From DATIRA01 sp964553405 (lineage in GTDB: Bacteria; Pseudomonadota; Gammaproteobacteria; Steroidobacterales; Steroidobacteraceae): DNA of 21,474 nt. Positions 14,101-21,004 of the stretch are shown here, piece by piece. Within the stretch, counting starts at the first letter, position 1. Each line of letters starts with the position of its first letter. A program made the translations under genes and the position numbers. Below the pieces are notes generated by a model that was given only the letters and a program-made list of their open reading frames with translations, did no database searches and was not told where the DNA came from. The stretch is from positions 1 through 21,474 of the forward strand of contig CAZKLS010000039.1 in assembly GCA_964553405.1 (NCBI GenBank), read 5' to 3'.

Positions 14101-14276
14101 TCGTCTGGCGGGCGGTCGCCGAACGGCAGCGCAGGGCGCTGGTCGGCTCGAGGCTGATGGGGGTGAGCGGCCGGCTACAGATCGAGGGCGGGGTCATGCA
14201 CCTGATCGTGCACAGGATCCGCGACCTCAGCGACTGGCTGGCCGCGCTGCGCGCGCCATCCCGGGATTTTCATTAG
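11109..14276 (+). CDS. dnaE2: Error-prone DNA polymerase DnaE2 (ImuC)
   Basis: This C-family polymerase is the catalytic unit of the damage-inducible mutasome. The 1055-aa protein begins with a PHP domain (AELHCVSNFSFLRGAS, a DnaE2-type opening). The palm acids are in PPDIDVDF (Asp401 and Asp403), with the third acid in KVDLLGLGML (Asp552). Further motifs are AIIRPGPIQGDMVHPYLRRR, GFGEYGFPESHAASFALLVY and a C-terminal OB fold (GVTFVTLEDETGYVNLIVW). It ends SRDFH, as DnaE2 proteins do. It lacks the long tau-binding tail of replicative DnaE. GGAG at 11097-11100 is eight bases before the ATG. A 34-residue segment (residues 116-149) in the PHP region is encoded by a palindromic repeat element. 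The frame is kept, so the protein is probably functional. It is the last gene of the lexA operon. Confidence 0.97.
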   Translation: MDGDYAELHCVSNFSFLRGASAPEELVERAAELGYAALAITDECSVAGAVRAHLAARERGLKLIVGAEFRLDDGLRLVLLARNRRGYGQLCRLITRGRRAAPKGRYLLRRSDFALEAGSEQRIADREESGNAGVSFSSLPAIRYPLSASDCLALWLPAAQPDPAEGRWLAAVFPGRLWIAVELLTTGRDRRRLAALEALGSELGLPLVAAGDVHMHARGRRALQDVLTAIRHRTTVECAGYALFPNGERHLRPLERLRELYPSGLRSATLEIAGRCSFSLEELRYEYPRELVPAGHTPGQWLRRLTAEGQRRRWPGGTPPRVLRLIEHELELIEELRYEPYFLTVHDIVAFARSRGILCQGRGSAANSAVCFCLGITEVDPARMSLLFERFVSRERNEPPDIDVDFEHERREEVIQYVYAKYGRQRAALAATVICYRPRSALRDVARALGLDPLQVAALARSMQWWDGARIEPERVREAGLDPESPVLTRVLALARTLLGFPRHLSQHVGGFVIARDLLEELVPVENAAMPERTVIQWDKDDLDALGLLKVDLLGLGMLSAIRRGFALIEGFRGRSLTLATVPAEDPAVYGMICEADTMGVFQIESRAQMAMLPRLRPRCYYDLVIEVAIIRPGPIQGDMVHPYLRRRSGLEPVSYPSDEVRGVLERTLGVPIFQEQVMQLAVVAAGFTPGEADSLRRAMAAWRRKGGLGPFEQRLIRGMAERGYEEEFARQIFRQILGFGEYGFPESHAASFALLVYVSAWLKRHEPAAFAAALINSQPMGFYAPSQLLQDARRHGVEVRPVDVRSSEWDCTLERREDGEPALRLGLRLVRGLSEGAARRLLEVRAGAGFASTQQLATRAALDRRELGCLAAAGALEGLAGHRHRAVWQVAGVEPPLPLIAEPGIPEGLPLLRAPGESEDVVADYAHTGFTLRRHPLALLRPRLEAAGLSSAARLRELSSGSSARTAGLVITRQRPGSARGVTFVTLEDETGYVNLIVWRAVAERQRRALVGSRLMGVSGRLQIEGGVMHLIVHRIRDLSDWLAALRAPSRDFH
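11453..11555. repeat. Palindromic heptamer-repeat element inserted in frame in dnaE2
   Basis: The right arm (11521-11555) is five 7-base units: CGCTACC, CGCTATC, CGCTACC, CGCTATC, CGCTTCC. The left arm (11453-11487) holds the reverse complement in decayed form (GGAAGCG, GGTAGTG, AACAGCG, GATAGCG, GATCGTG). A central small palindrome, GGAAAC...GTTTCC (near 11497-11514), completes a long imperfect hairpin. The stretch is visibly less GC-rich than the flanks. Relative to the coding frame it adds exactly 34 codons between Leu115 and Asp150, with no stop. Its flanks (SDFAL and DCLALWLP) read as continuous DnaE2 sequence. It looks like a non-autonomous REP-like or miniature element; I see no protein that would move it. 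Confidence 0.8.
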
Positions 14277-14299
14277 CCCGCGACGCTAGCGTCGGCGGG
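14277..14299. terminator. Palindrome between the convergent dnaE2 and small acidic gene
   Basis: CGACGCTAGCGTCG (14281-14294) is a perfect 14-base palindrome that includes the TAG stop of the minus-strand gene. CCCG and CGGG extend the stem across a one-base bulge. It starts directly after the dnaE2 stop. There is no T run on either side, so intrinsic termination would be weak. It may serve as a bidirectional transcription barrier or 3'-end stabiliser. Confidence 0.45.
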
Positions 14300-14534
14300 G
14301 CCGTGGCGCGTCCCCGACGTCGTAGTCGTCGAAGTCGCTCAGCAGTTCGTTGGTCCGCTTCTGCTCGAGCAGGCGCTCGAGCCTGCGCCAGGCGGGTTCA
14401 GGCCCGCGGTTGCTGCCGCGCTTGCGCTTGTCGAGGTCCTGCATCAGGCGATCGACGTCGAGGCTCTCCTCGTCCGTGGAGGATTCCTCGTCGTCGTCGT
14501 CCTCGAAGTCGTCCGATTCCGGCTTCTCGCTCAT
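14286..14534 (-). CDS. Small acidic hypothetical protein with a charged helical C-terminus
   Basis: I do not recognise this with certainty. The 82-aa product starts with a very acidic, Ser-rich half (SDDFEDDDDEESSTDEESLD) that is probably disordered. A charged helix with the pattern AWRRLERLLEQKRTNELL follows, and the protein ends in PRPRRR. The helix resembles small Pseudomonas proteins of the PA3496 type, but the match is from memory and weak. I chose the ATG at 14534 because AGG lies about eight bases upstream and a sigma70-like promoter precedes it. The codons upstream in the same frame overlap that promoter. It converges with dnaE2 and stands 92 bp after the CnoX-type gene on the same strand. 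Confidence 0.75.
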   Translation of the reverse strand: MSEKPESDDFEDDDDEESSTDEESLDVDRLMQDLDKRKRGSNRGPEPAWRRLERLLEQKRTNELLSDFDDYDVGDAPRPRRR

Positions 14535-14576
14535 CGAAAGACCTACGCCAAGCCCGTCAACCCTGCGCTGGCGCGA

Positions 14577-14606
14577 CTTATACTGCGAGCCCCGGGGCCT
14601 CGGCAA
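14577..14606 (-). promoter_or_regulatory. Probable promoter of the small acidic protein gene
   Basis: On the minus strand, TTGCCG (14606-14601) is followed by 18 bp and then TATAAG (14582-14577). The implied leader is about 35 bases. It lies between the upstream thioredoxin-like gene and the small gene, so the small gene can be expressed on its own. Confidence 0.6.
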
Positions 14607-14610
14607 GATC

Positions 14611-14625
14611 CCCGTCGCCGACGGG
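14611..14625 (-). terminator. Short hairpin just after the cnoX-like gene
   Basis: CCCGTC-GCC-GACGGG is a perfect six-base stem two bases past the stop codon on the minus strand. No T run follows, so it could be a weak terminator or 3'-end stabiliser. Confidence 0.35.
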
Positions 14626-14626
14626 C

Positions 14627-15490
14627 TCAGTGCAGCAGGTTGGCCATCCGGCGCCGGTAGCCCGCAACCAGCTCGTGCTCCGGCCCCAGCAGGTCGAACG
14701 CCATCAGCAGGCTCCGCCGCCCGAGGTCCTCGCCGAACGAGCGATCACGACGCATCAGCTCCAGCCACTCGGCCAGGGCCGTCGCATGGTCCGCCGCGAG
14801 CAGGTGGTGCGCGGCGAGCGCGTGGCGGGCCGCGTGATCGCCCGGGTCTTTCTCCAGCCGCTGCCGCAGTGCTGGCACGTCCGGCTCGGCGGTCGCGGCC
14901 TCGACGAAGCCCGCGAGCGCGCGCAGACCCTTAAGATGGCTGTCGTCCGGGGCGACCGCCTCGAGCTGCTCCAGCGTCGCGGCGGCGCCTGCGGAATCGC
15001 GCAGCGCGAGCTGTTGCGCGGCGAGCTCGGCCAGCAGCGCGGCATCCCCGGGCCGCTCCTCCAGAGCCGCCGCCAGGACACGCTGCGCCCCGACGTGGTT
15101 GCCGCGGCCGCCGAGTTCGCGGGCCTGCGCAAGCGCGCTCGTGTCTCCGGAAGCGAGGTACTTGTCGAGCAGCGCACGCACCGCGGCCTCGGGCTGCACG
15201 CCGACGAACTGCTCGACGGGCTTCCCGTCGTGAAACAGCATCACGGTCGGAATGCTCCGGATGCCGAACTGCGAGGCCAGTTGCTGCTGCTCGTCGGTGT
15301 TCACCTTGGCGAGCACGAAGCGGCCGCGGTAATCGTCCGCGATCCGGTCGAGCATCGGCATCAGCACGCGGCACGGCCCGCACCAGGGTGCCCAGAAATC
15401 CACCAGCACCGGCCGTTCGACCGACGCGTCCAGTACTTCGGTTTCGAAGTTACCGCTCGTGGCCACGACTTTGTATGAAGCGTCCGACAT
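14627..15490 (-). CDS. cnoX: Thioredoxin-TPR chaperedoxin, CnoX/YbbN family
   Basis: CnoX proteins join a thioredoxin domain to TPR-like repeats. They act as holdases, protecting substrates from overoxidation and passing them to GroEL. The 287-aa product has a thioredoxin domain (residues 1-112) with the active site WAPWCGPC (Cys37 and Cys40), the cis-Pro region IRSIPTVMLF, and GKPVEQFVG. It continues with about 170 residues of Ala/Leu-rich helical repeats (LAQARELGGRGNHVGAQRVL, then LEERPGDAALLAELA), typical of the YbbN C-terminus. Unlike E. coli CnoX, which lacks a working CxxC, this protein keeps a full redox pair, as reported for some other bacteria. AGAGG seven bases before the ATG supports the start. 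A possible promoter (TTGCTC, 17 bp, GAAAAT) lies upstream on the minus strand. It is divergent from the DUF481 gene. Confidence 0.92.
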   Translation of the reverse strand: MSDASYKVVATSGNFETEVLDASVERPVLVDFWAPWCGPCRVLMPMLDRIADDYRGRFVLAKVNTDEQQQLASQFGIRSIPTVMLFHDGKPVEQFVGVQPEAAVRALLDKYLASGDTSALAQARELGGRGNHVGAQRVLAAALEERPGDAALLAELAAQQLALRDSAGAAATLEQLEAVAPDDSHLKGLRALAGFVEAATAEPDVPALRQRLEKDPGDHAARHALAAHHLLAADHATALAEWLELMRRDRSFGEDLGRRSLLMAFDLLGPEHELVAGYRRRMANLLH

Positions 15491-15558
15491 GTCACACCTC
15501 TAGCCTGCGCACTGATTTTCGGGAGTGCCGGGCGCGAGAGCAAGCGCGCTGCAGGCCG

Positions 15559-15585
15559 TTGGCCCGGGACGAAATTCTCTATACT
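15559..15585 (+). promoter_or_regulatory. Candidate promoter of the DUF481 gene
   Basis: TATACT (15580-15585) is a good -10. The only -35-like sequence, TTGGCC (15559-15564), gives a short 15-bp spacer, so the assignment is weak. The implied leader is about 40 bases. Confidence 0.4.
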
Positions 15586-15632
15586 TCGCGGCTTTGCCAA
15601 GCAATTGAATCCCCTCGGGAAAGGAGCGGCGG

Positions 15633-16346
15633 ATGCTGAACAGAACTGTGCCTCGTCTGGTTGTTGGAATCACTTTGCTCGGAGCCTGCGGGCCGGCGCT
15701 TGCCGACTGGAGCGGCAAGGGTGAGCTCGGCGCCTCGTTCGCGAGCGGCAACAGCGAGAACGAGTCGGCCAACGCCGCGCTGGTGATGAAGAACAAGACG
15801 GACAGCTGGCAGCACGAACTCGGCTTCGCCGGCAACTACGGCAACGACGGGACGGCGACGACCGCGCAGCGCTGGGAGTTCCGCGGGCAGTCGCAGTACG
15901 AGCTCACCGAGAAGGCCTACTGGTTCGGTGCCGGCCGCTACGAGGACGACCGTTTCAGCTCCTACGACTACCAGGCCTCGCTGTCCACCGGTCTCGGTTA
16001 CAAGCTCATCGACACCGAGCGCACCAAGCTCTGGGTGCAGGGTGGTGTCGGTTACCGGTTCTCCGAGGTCAGGCTCACCGGCAAGTCCGAGAACGGCGTG
16101 ATCTTCCGCGGCGATCTCGGCTTCGAGCACCAGCTCACCGAGACGACCAAGATCGTGGATCGGTTCCTGATCGAGGCCGGTTCCGACAATACCTACTACC
16201 AGAACGACCTGGGACTCGAGGTCACGATCACCGGCGCGCTGGGCCTGCGGCTCGGGTACCAGGTGCGTCACAACACCGACGTGCAGCCGGGCCTCGAGAA
16301 GACCGACACGCTGATGACGGTCGGCCTGCTGTACGAGACCAAGTAG
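15633..16346 (+). CDS. DUF481 (YdiY-like) outer-membrane beta-barrel protein
   Basis: This is a putative outer-membrane barrel of unknown function. The 237-aa product has a signal peptide with a type I cleavage site after Ala24 (GPALA, then DW). A lipobox-like LGAC at residues 16-19 exists, but the downstream ALA site fits better. The mature part alternates polar and hydrophobic residues with many aromatic turns (WSGKGELGASFASGNSENES, ELTEKAYWFGAGRYEDDRFS, LGYKLIDTERTKLWVQGGVG, LGLRLGYQVRHNTD). The opening GxxxxSGNSxxxS pattern is typical of DUF481. It ends in a final strand, TLMTVGLLYETK. AAGGAG (15621-15626) is six bases before the ATG. It is followed by a GC-rich hairpin before putA, so it is likely monocistronic. 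Confidence 0.9.
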   Translation: MLNRTVPRLVVGITLLGACGPALADWSGKGELGASFASGNSENESANAALVMKNKTDSWQHELGFAGNYGNDGTATTAQRWEFRGQSQYELTEKAYWFGAGRYEDDRFSSYDYQASLSTGLGYKLIDTERTKLWVQGGVGYRFSEVRLTGKSENGVIFRGDLGFEHQLTETTKIVDRFLIEAGSDNTYYQNDLGLEVTITGALGLRLGYQVRHNTDVQPGLEKTDTLMTVGLLYETK

Positions 16347-16373
16347 CGCCCGTCGAGCCGGGGCCCTGCCGCG

Positions 16374-16400
16374 GACCCGCGGGGTTGCCGCCCGCGGGTC
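16374..16400 (+). terminator. Strong GC hairpin after the DUF481 gene
   Basis: GACCCGCGGG (16374-16383) pairs perfectly with CCCGCGGGTC (16391-16400) around a seven-base loop. Only GGCCGGTTT follows, so the T run is poor. It probably separates the DUF481 gene from putA. It could also lie in the putA leader region, since TAGAAT at 16413-16418 is a possible putA -10. Confidence 0.5.
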
Positions 16401-16446
16401 GGCCGGTTTGGATAGAATCGGGCGAACGATTCACCGGAGCCTGTCC

Positions 16447-19400
16447 ATGTCTGGATCTTCCGCCGCGGGTCCCGCCTCGCCGTTCGTCTTCGCCCGGCAG
16501 GAGGACTTCCTGACCCCGGTCGGAAGTGCCGTCAACGGCGATTTCCTCGCCGACGAGGAACAGGTCGTCCGTCGCCTGGCGGACGCCGCGCGCCTCGATG
16601 CCGAAGCGGCGGCGGAGGTGCAGGCGACGGCGGTGCGCCTGGTGGAGGCGGTGCGCAAGGCGCCGGCTGCCAAGGGCGGACTCGACGCCTTCCTCAGGCA
16701 GTACGACCTGTCCTCGCAGGAAGGCGTGATGCTGATGTGCATCGCCGAAGCCCTGCTGCGCATTCCCGACGACGAGACCGCGGACCGGCTGATCGCTGAC
16801 AAGATCAAGGCCGGCGACTGGTCGAGCCATCTCGGCGACAGCCAGTCGCTGTTCGTCAACGCCTCGACCTGGGGACTGATGCTGACGGGCCGCGTGATCC
16901 GCCTCGACCCGGGCGACGTGGCTGCGCCCTCCGGGGCCGTCTCCAGGGTGGTCGGTCGGGTCGGCGAACCGGTCGTGCGTGCCGCGATGCGCCAGGCGAT
17001 GCGGATCATGGGACACCAGTTCGTGATGGGCCGCAGCATCGGCGACGCGCTGGACAAGTCCCTCACCGGCGGCAATCGCCGCTATCGCTACACGTTCGAC
17101 ATGCTCGGCGAAGCGGCGCTGCGCACCTCGGACGCGGACCGCTACTTCGAAGCCTATCGCTCGGCCATCGGGTCGATCAGCGCGCGGGTCGGCGAGTACG
17201 CGGATTTCGAGGCAAGGCCGAGTATCTCGGTCAAGCTCTCGGCGATGCACCCGCGCTTCGAGCGATCCCACCGTGAACGGGTGCTGGCCGATCTCGCGCC
17301 GCGCCTGCAGGAGTTGTGCCTGCTTGCGCGCGACGCCGGTATCGCGCTGACGCTCGATACCGAGGAGTCCGAGCGCCTGGAGCTCACGTTCGAGCTGCTC
17401 GACCGGGTAGCGCGCGACCCGCGCCTCGAGGGCTGGTCCGGGCTCGGCGTTGCGGTGCAGACCTACCAGAAGCGGGCGCCGGCGATGCTGCGCTGGCTGA
17501 TCGGTCTGGCGCGGGAGACGCGCCGCACGCTGCACGTGCGGCTGGTCAAGGGCGCGTACTGGGACAGCGAGATCAAGCGCGGCCAGGAGCGCGGGCTGCC
17601 GGGCTATCCCGTGTTCACCCGCAAGCCGAGCACCGACGTCTCCTACCTGGCCTGCGCGCGGCTCGTGCTCGAAAAGGGTCCGGAGATCTACCCGCAGTTC
17701 GCCTCGCACAACGCGCATTCGGTCGCGGCGGTGTGGCACATGGCGAAGCGCTACGGACGCGAATTCGAGTTCCAGCGGCTCCACGGCATGGGTGAGGACC
17801 TGTACTCGGTCGTCACCAGCCGCGACGGTCTCAACGTTCCCTGCCGGGTCTACGCCCCGGTGGGCGAGCACGAGGACCTGCTGCCGTACCTGGTGCGCCG
17901 TCTGCTCGAGAACGGTTCGAACACCTCGTTCGTCAACCGCATCGCCAACGAGAGCGAGCCGGTCGAGAACATCGTCGCCGATCCGGTGGCGGTCGTGGAC
18001 GGCTGGGACCGGGTGTCGCATCCGAGGATCCCGCTGCCGGTCGACCTGTACCAGCCCGAGCGGCGCAATTCCTCGGGCCTGAATCTCGCCGACGGTGCGC
18101 AGTTGCGGCAGCTGGCCGACCGGATGCAGAAGGTCTCGCGGCGCGAATGGCTCGCGGCACCGATCATCGGCGGCCAGGACCGCGAGGGTGCGGTCCAGAC
18201 GATCCGCAACCCGGCGAACGGCGAGGAAGTCGTCGGCGAAGCCCAGTCGGCGGATTCCGCGCTGGCGGCCGAGGCGGTCGGTGTCGCGGCGGCTGCGCAA
18301 CCCGCCTGGAACGCGGCCGGAGCGGCGAAGCGTGCCGAGGCGCTGGAGCGCGCGGCGGACCTGTTCGAGCAGCAACTGCCGGAATTCGTCGCGATGTGCG
18401 TGCGCGAGGCCGGGAAGTGCATTCCGGACAGCATCGCCGAGGTGCGGGAGGCGATCGACTTCCTGCGCTATTACGCGGCCCGGGCCCGAGAAGACTTCGG
18501 GCGTCCGCTGCGTCTGCCGGGACCGACCGGCGAGAGCAACGAGCTCGCGATGCAGGGGCGCGGCGTATTCGCCTGCATCAGCCCGTGGAATTTCCCGCTG
18601 GCGATCTTCACCGGCCAGGTCGCGGCCGCGCTGGCCGCCGGAAACGCGGTCGTCGCCAAGCCGGCCGAGCAGACGCCTCTGGTCGCGGCGCAGGCGGTCC
18701 GGCTGCTGCTGCAGGCCGGCATCCCGGGCGAGGTTCTGCACCTGCTGCCCGGCGACGGCGCGACGGTCGGCGCGAGACTCACGGCCGACCCGCGCGTCGC
18801 GGGTGTCGCGTTCACCGGGTCCACCGAGACGGCCAAGGCCATCCACCGCACGCTCGCCGGGCGCGACGGTCCGATCCCGGTGCTGATTGCCGAGACCGGC
18901 GGCCAGAACGCGATGATCGTCGACAGCTCGGCGCTGCCGGAGCAGGTCGTGCTCGATGCGGTGCATTCCGGTTTCAACAGTGCCGGCCAGCGCTGTTCCG
19001 CGCTGCGCGTGCTGTGCGTCCAGGAAGACATCGCGCCGAAGCTGCTCAAGCTGCTGGCCGGTTACATGGATGAGCTGGTCGTCGGCAACCCGGCCTTGCT
19101 GTCCACCGACATCGGCCCGGTGATCGATTCCAACGCCCAGCAGATGCTGGAGCGCCATGCCAGCGACGTCGTACGTCGCGCGCGATGGCACCACCGGATC
19201 GAGCCGGGCCGCGAGACCCGCGCCGGCACGTTCGTCGCGCCGCTGGCGGTCGAGATCGACTCGGTCTCGACGCTCGAGCGGGAGTGGTTCGGGCCGATCC
19301 TGCACGTACTGCGCTACCGTGCCCGCGACCTCGAGCGCGTGGTCGATGCGATCAACGCGACCGGTTACGGGCTCACGTTCGGCATCCACAGCCGCATCGA

Positions 19401-19629
19401 CTCGACCGTGAAGCGGGTCGCCGCGCGCGTCTCGGCCGGCAACGTGTACGTGAACCGCAACATCATCGGCGCCGTCGTGGGCACGCAGCCGTTCGGCGGC
19501 TGCGGGTTGTCCGGGACCGGTCCGAAGGCGGGTGGCCCGCATTACCTGCATCGCTTCGCGCACGAGAGGACGCTGACGATCAACACTTCGGCAGTCGGCG
19601 GCAACGCCTCGCTGCTGGCGATGGAATGA
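16447..19629 (+). CDS. putA: Bifunctional proline dehydrogenase / L-glutamate gamma-semialdehyde dehydrogenase PutA
   Basis: PutA oxidises proline to glutamate in two steps, passing the intermediate internally and electrons to FAD/quinone and NAD+. The 1060-aa protein has an N-terminal helical arm. The FAD-barrel proline dehydrogenase follows (about 215-500), with LVKGAYWDSEIKRGQERGLP, QFASHNAHSV, and Arg484-Arg485 in LVRRLLENGSNTSFVNR. The aldehyde dehydrogenase domain (about 570-1030) has SPWNFPLAIF, the catalytic pair Glu816 (AETGGQN) and Cys850 (SAGQRCSAL), and EREWFGPILHV. It lacks the N-terminal ribbon-helix-helix repressor domain and the long C-terminal extension of E. coli PutA (about 1320 aa), so it is the short enzyme-only type. 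The start at 16447 has GGAG seven bases upstream; the frame upstream is not coding-like. The TGA overlaps the sdaA ATG. Confidence 0.97.
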   Translation: MSGSSAAGPASPFVFARQEDFLTPVGSAVNGDFLADEEQVVRRLADAARLDAEAAAEVQATAVRLVEAVRKAPAAKGGLDAFLRQYDLSSQEGVMLMCIAEALLRIPDDETADRLIADKIKAGDWSSHLGDSQSLFVNASTWGLMLTGRVIRLDPGDVAAPSGAVSRVVGRVGEPVVRAAMRQAMRIMGHQFVMGRSIGDALDKSLTGGNRRYRYTFDMLGEAALRTSDADRYFEAYRSAIGSISARVGEYADFEARPSISVKLSAMHPRFERSHRERVLADLAPRLQELCLLARDAGIALTLDTEESERLELTFELLDRVARDPRLEGWSGLGVAVQTYQKRAPAMLRWLIGLARETRRTLHVRLVKGAYWDSEIKRGQERGLPGYPVFTRKPSTDVSYLACARLVLEKGPEIYPQFASHNAHSVAAVWHMAKRYGREFEFQRLHGMGEDLYSVVTSRDGLNVPCRVYAPVGEHEDLLPYLVRRLLENGSNTSFVNRIANESEPVENIVADPVAVVDGWDRVSHPRIPLPVDLYQPERRNSSGLNLADGAQLRQLADRMQKVSRREWLAAPIIGGQDREGAVQTIRNPANGEEVVGEAQSADSALAAEAVGVAAAAQPAWNAAGAAKRAEALERAADLFEQQLPEFVAMCVREAGKCIPDSIAEVREAIDFLRYYAARAREDFGRPLRLPGPTGESNELAMQGRGVFACISPWNFPLAIFTGQVAAALAAGNAVVAKPAEQTPLVAAQAVRLLLQAGIPGEVLHLLPGDGATVGARLTADPRVAGVAFTGSTETAKAIHRTLAGRDGPIPVLIAETGGQNAMIVDSSALPEQVVLDAVHSGFNSAGQRCSALRVLCVQEDIAPKLLKLLAGYMDELVVGNPALLSTDIGPVIDSNAQQMLERHASDVVRRARWHHRIEPGRETRAGTFVAPLAVEIDSVSTLEREWFGPILHVLRYRARDLERVVDAINATGYGLTFGIHSRIDSTVKRVAARVSAGNVYVNRNIIGAVVGTQPFGGCGLSGTGPKAGGPHYLHRFAHERTLTINTSAVGGNASLLAME

Positions 19630-20996
19630 GCCTCAGCGTTCTCGACATCTTCAAGATCGGGGTCGGCCCGTCGAGTTCGCACACGATGGGCCCGATGAAC
19701 GCGGCCTGCGCGTTCGCCACGGATCTCCAGCAGATGCATCGCCTCGAGCAGACCCGGCAGATCGGCGTGCAGGTCTATGGCTCGCTGGCGCTGACCGGGC
19801 TCGGCCACTGCACGGATCGGGCGCTGCTGCTCGGGCTCGAGGGGTGGCGGCCGGAGAGCGCGGACCCTGCGCAGATGGAGCCCGCGCTCGCGAGGATCCG
19901 GACCAGCGGGCGACTGCGCCTGCTCGGGCTGCACGAGATCGCGTTCGACGAGCCGATGGACCTGCTGTTCCATCGCGACCAGACGCTGCCGCTGCACCCG
20001 AACGGCATGCGCTTCACCGCGCTCGATGCCGGGGGCGGCTCGATTCACAGCGAGGAGTTCTACTCGACCGGCGGCGGGTTCATCGTCCGGGCCGGCGATT
20101 TCGGTCGCAGCTGCGAAGGGGAGGCGGCTGTCACGGTACCGTACCCGTTCGCCTCGGCGCGGGAGCTCCTCGACGCCTGCCGTTCGCACGGGCTGGAACT
20201 GCACGAGCTGGTGCTGGCCAACGAAGGCGCCTGGCGCCCCGCCGCGGACACCCGTGCGGCACTGCTCGGGATCCGCGACGTGATGACGGACTGCATCGAG
20301 CGCGGATTCCACGGCAGCGGGCTGCTGCCGGGCGTGCTGAAGGTGCGCCGCCGGGCGGCGCGGCTGAGCCGGCTGCTGGCCGAGTCGCCGGGACAGCGAC
20401 CGCTCGAGGTGATGGACTGGGTCAACGCGTTCGCGCTGGCCGTGAACGAGGAGAACGCGGCCGGCGGGCGCGTCGTGACGGCGCCGACGAACGGCGCCGC
20501 GGGCATCATTCCGGCGGTGCTGACCTACTACCGCCGGTTCGAGCCCGGCGCCACCGAAGACGGCGTGCTGCGATTGCTGCTGGTGGCCGGCGCGATCGGC
20601 ATCCTGTACAAGCGGAACGCGTCGATATCCGGCGCCGAGATGGGTTGCCAGGGCGAGGTGGGCGTCGCCTGCTCGATGGCGGCCGCTGGGCTCGTGTCGG
20701 CGCTGAACGGCACGAACGAGCAGATCGAGAATGCCGCCGAGATCGGCATGGAGCACAATCTCGGGCTGACCTGCGATCCGATCGCGGGACTCGTGCAGAT
20801 TCCCTGCATCGAGCGCAACGCGATGGGCGCGGTCAAGGCGATCAATGCGGCCCGGCTCGCGATGCGCGGCGACGGCACGCAGAAGGTATCGCTGGACCAG
20901 GTGATCGCGACGATGCGCCAGACGGGGACGGACATGTCGACCAACTACAAGGAAACGAGCCAGGGCGGGCTGGCCGTGAACGTTCCGGAGTGTTGA
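19626..20996 (+). CDS. sdaA: L-serine ammonia-lyase (L-serine dehydratase), single-chain iron-sulfur type
   Basis: This enzyme converts L-serine to pyruvate and ammonia using an oxygen-sensitive [4Fe-4S] cluster. The 456-aa protein carries the fused beta and alpha domains of the E. coli SdaA type. Visible motifs are SLSVLDIFKIGVGPSSSHTM, VYGSLALTGLGH, STGGGFIV, NEENAAGGRVVTAPTNGAAG, GAEMGCQGEVGVACSMAAAG and LTCDPIAGLVQIPCIERNA. Cluster ligands should be Cys341, Cys383 and Cys394. The last residue, Cys456, matches the 'tail' cysteine known from the Legionella enzyme, with all four offset by two. The ATG at 19626 overlaps the putA TGA (ATGA), so the two genes are translationally coupled. Together they make glutamate and pyruvate from proline and serine. 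The SDR gene follows after eight bases. Confidence 0.96.
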   Translation: MSLSVLDIFKIGVGPSSSHTMGPMNAACAFATDLQQMHRLEQTRQIGVQVYGSLALTGLGHCTDRALLLGLEGWRPESADPAQMEPALARIRTSGRLRLLGLHEIAFDEPMDLLFHRDQTLPLHPNGMRFTALDAGGGSIHSEEFYSTGGGFIVRAGDFGRSCEGEAAVTVPYPFASARELLDACRSHGLELHELVLANEGAWRPAADTRAALLGIRDVMTDCIERGFHGSGLLPGVLKVRRRAARLSRLLAESPGQRPLEVMDWVNAFALAVNEENAAGGRVVTAPTNGAAGIIPAVLTYYRRFEPGATEDGVLRLLLVAGAIGILYKRNASISGAEMGCQGEVGVACSMAAAGLVSALNGTNEQIENAAEIGMEHNLGLTCDPIAGLVQIPCIERNAMGAVKAINAARLAMRGDGTQKVSLDQVIATMRQTGTDMSTNYKETSQGGLAVNVPEC

Positions 20997-21004
20997 CGAA
21001 GGCG

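Noticed and set aside
15648..15692. Lipobox-like LGAC in the DUF481 signal sequence
   Set aside because: A canonical signal peptidase I site (ALA before Asp25) lies five residues later, and the protein is a beta barrel, which is not normally lipidated.
16228..19563. A 1111-codon open frame on the minus strand opposite putA
   Set aside because: It is a GC-bias shadow. Its product is low-complexity (Arg, Asp, His, Leu), with no domain and no ribosome-binding site, while putA on the other strand is unambiguous along its full length.
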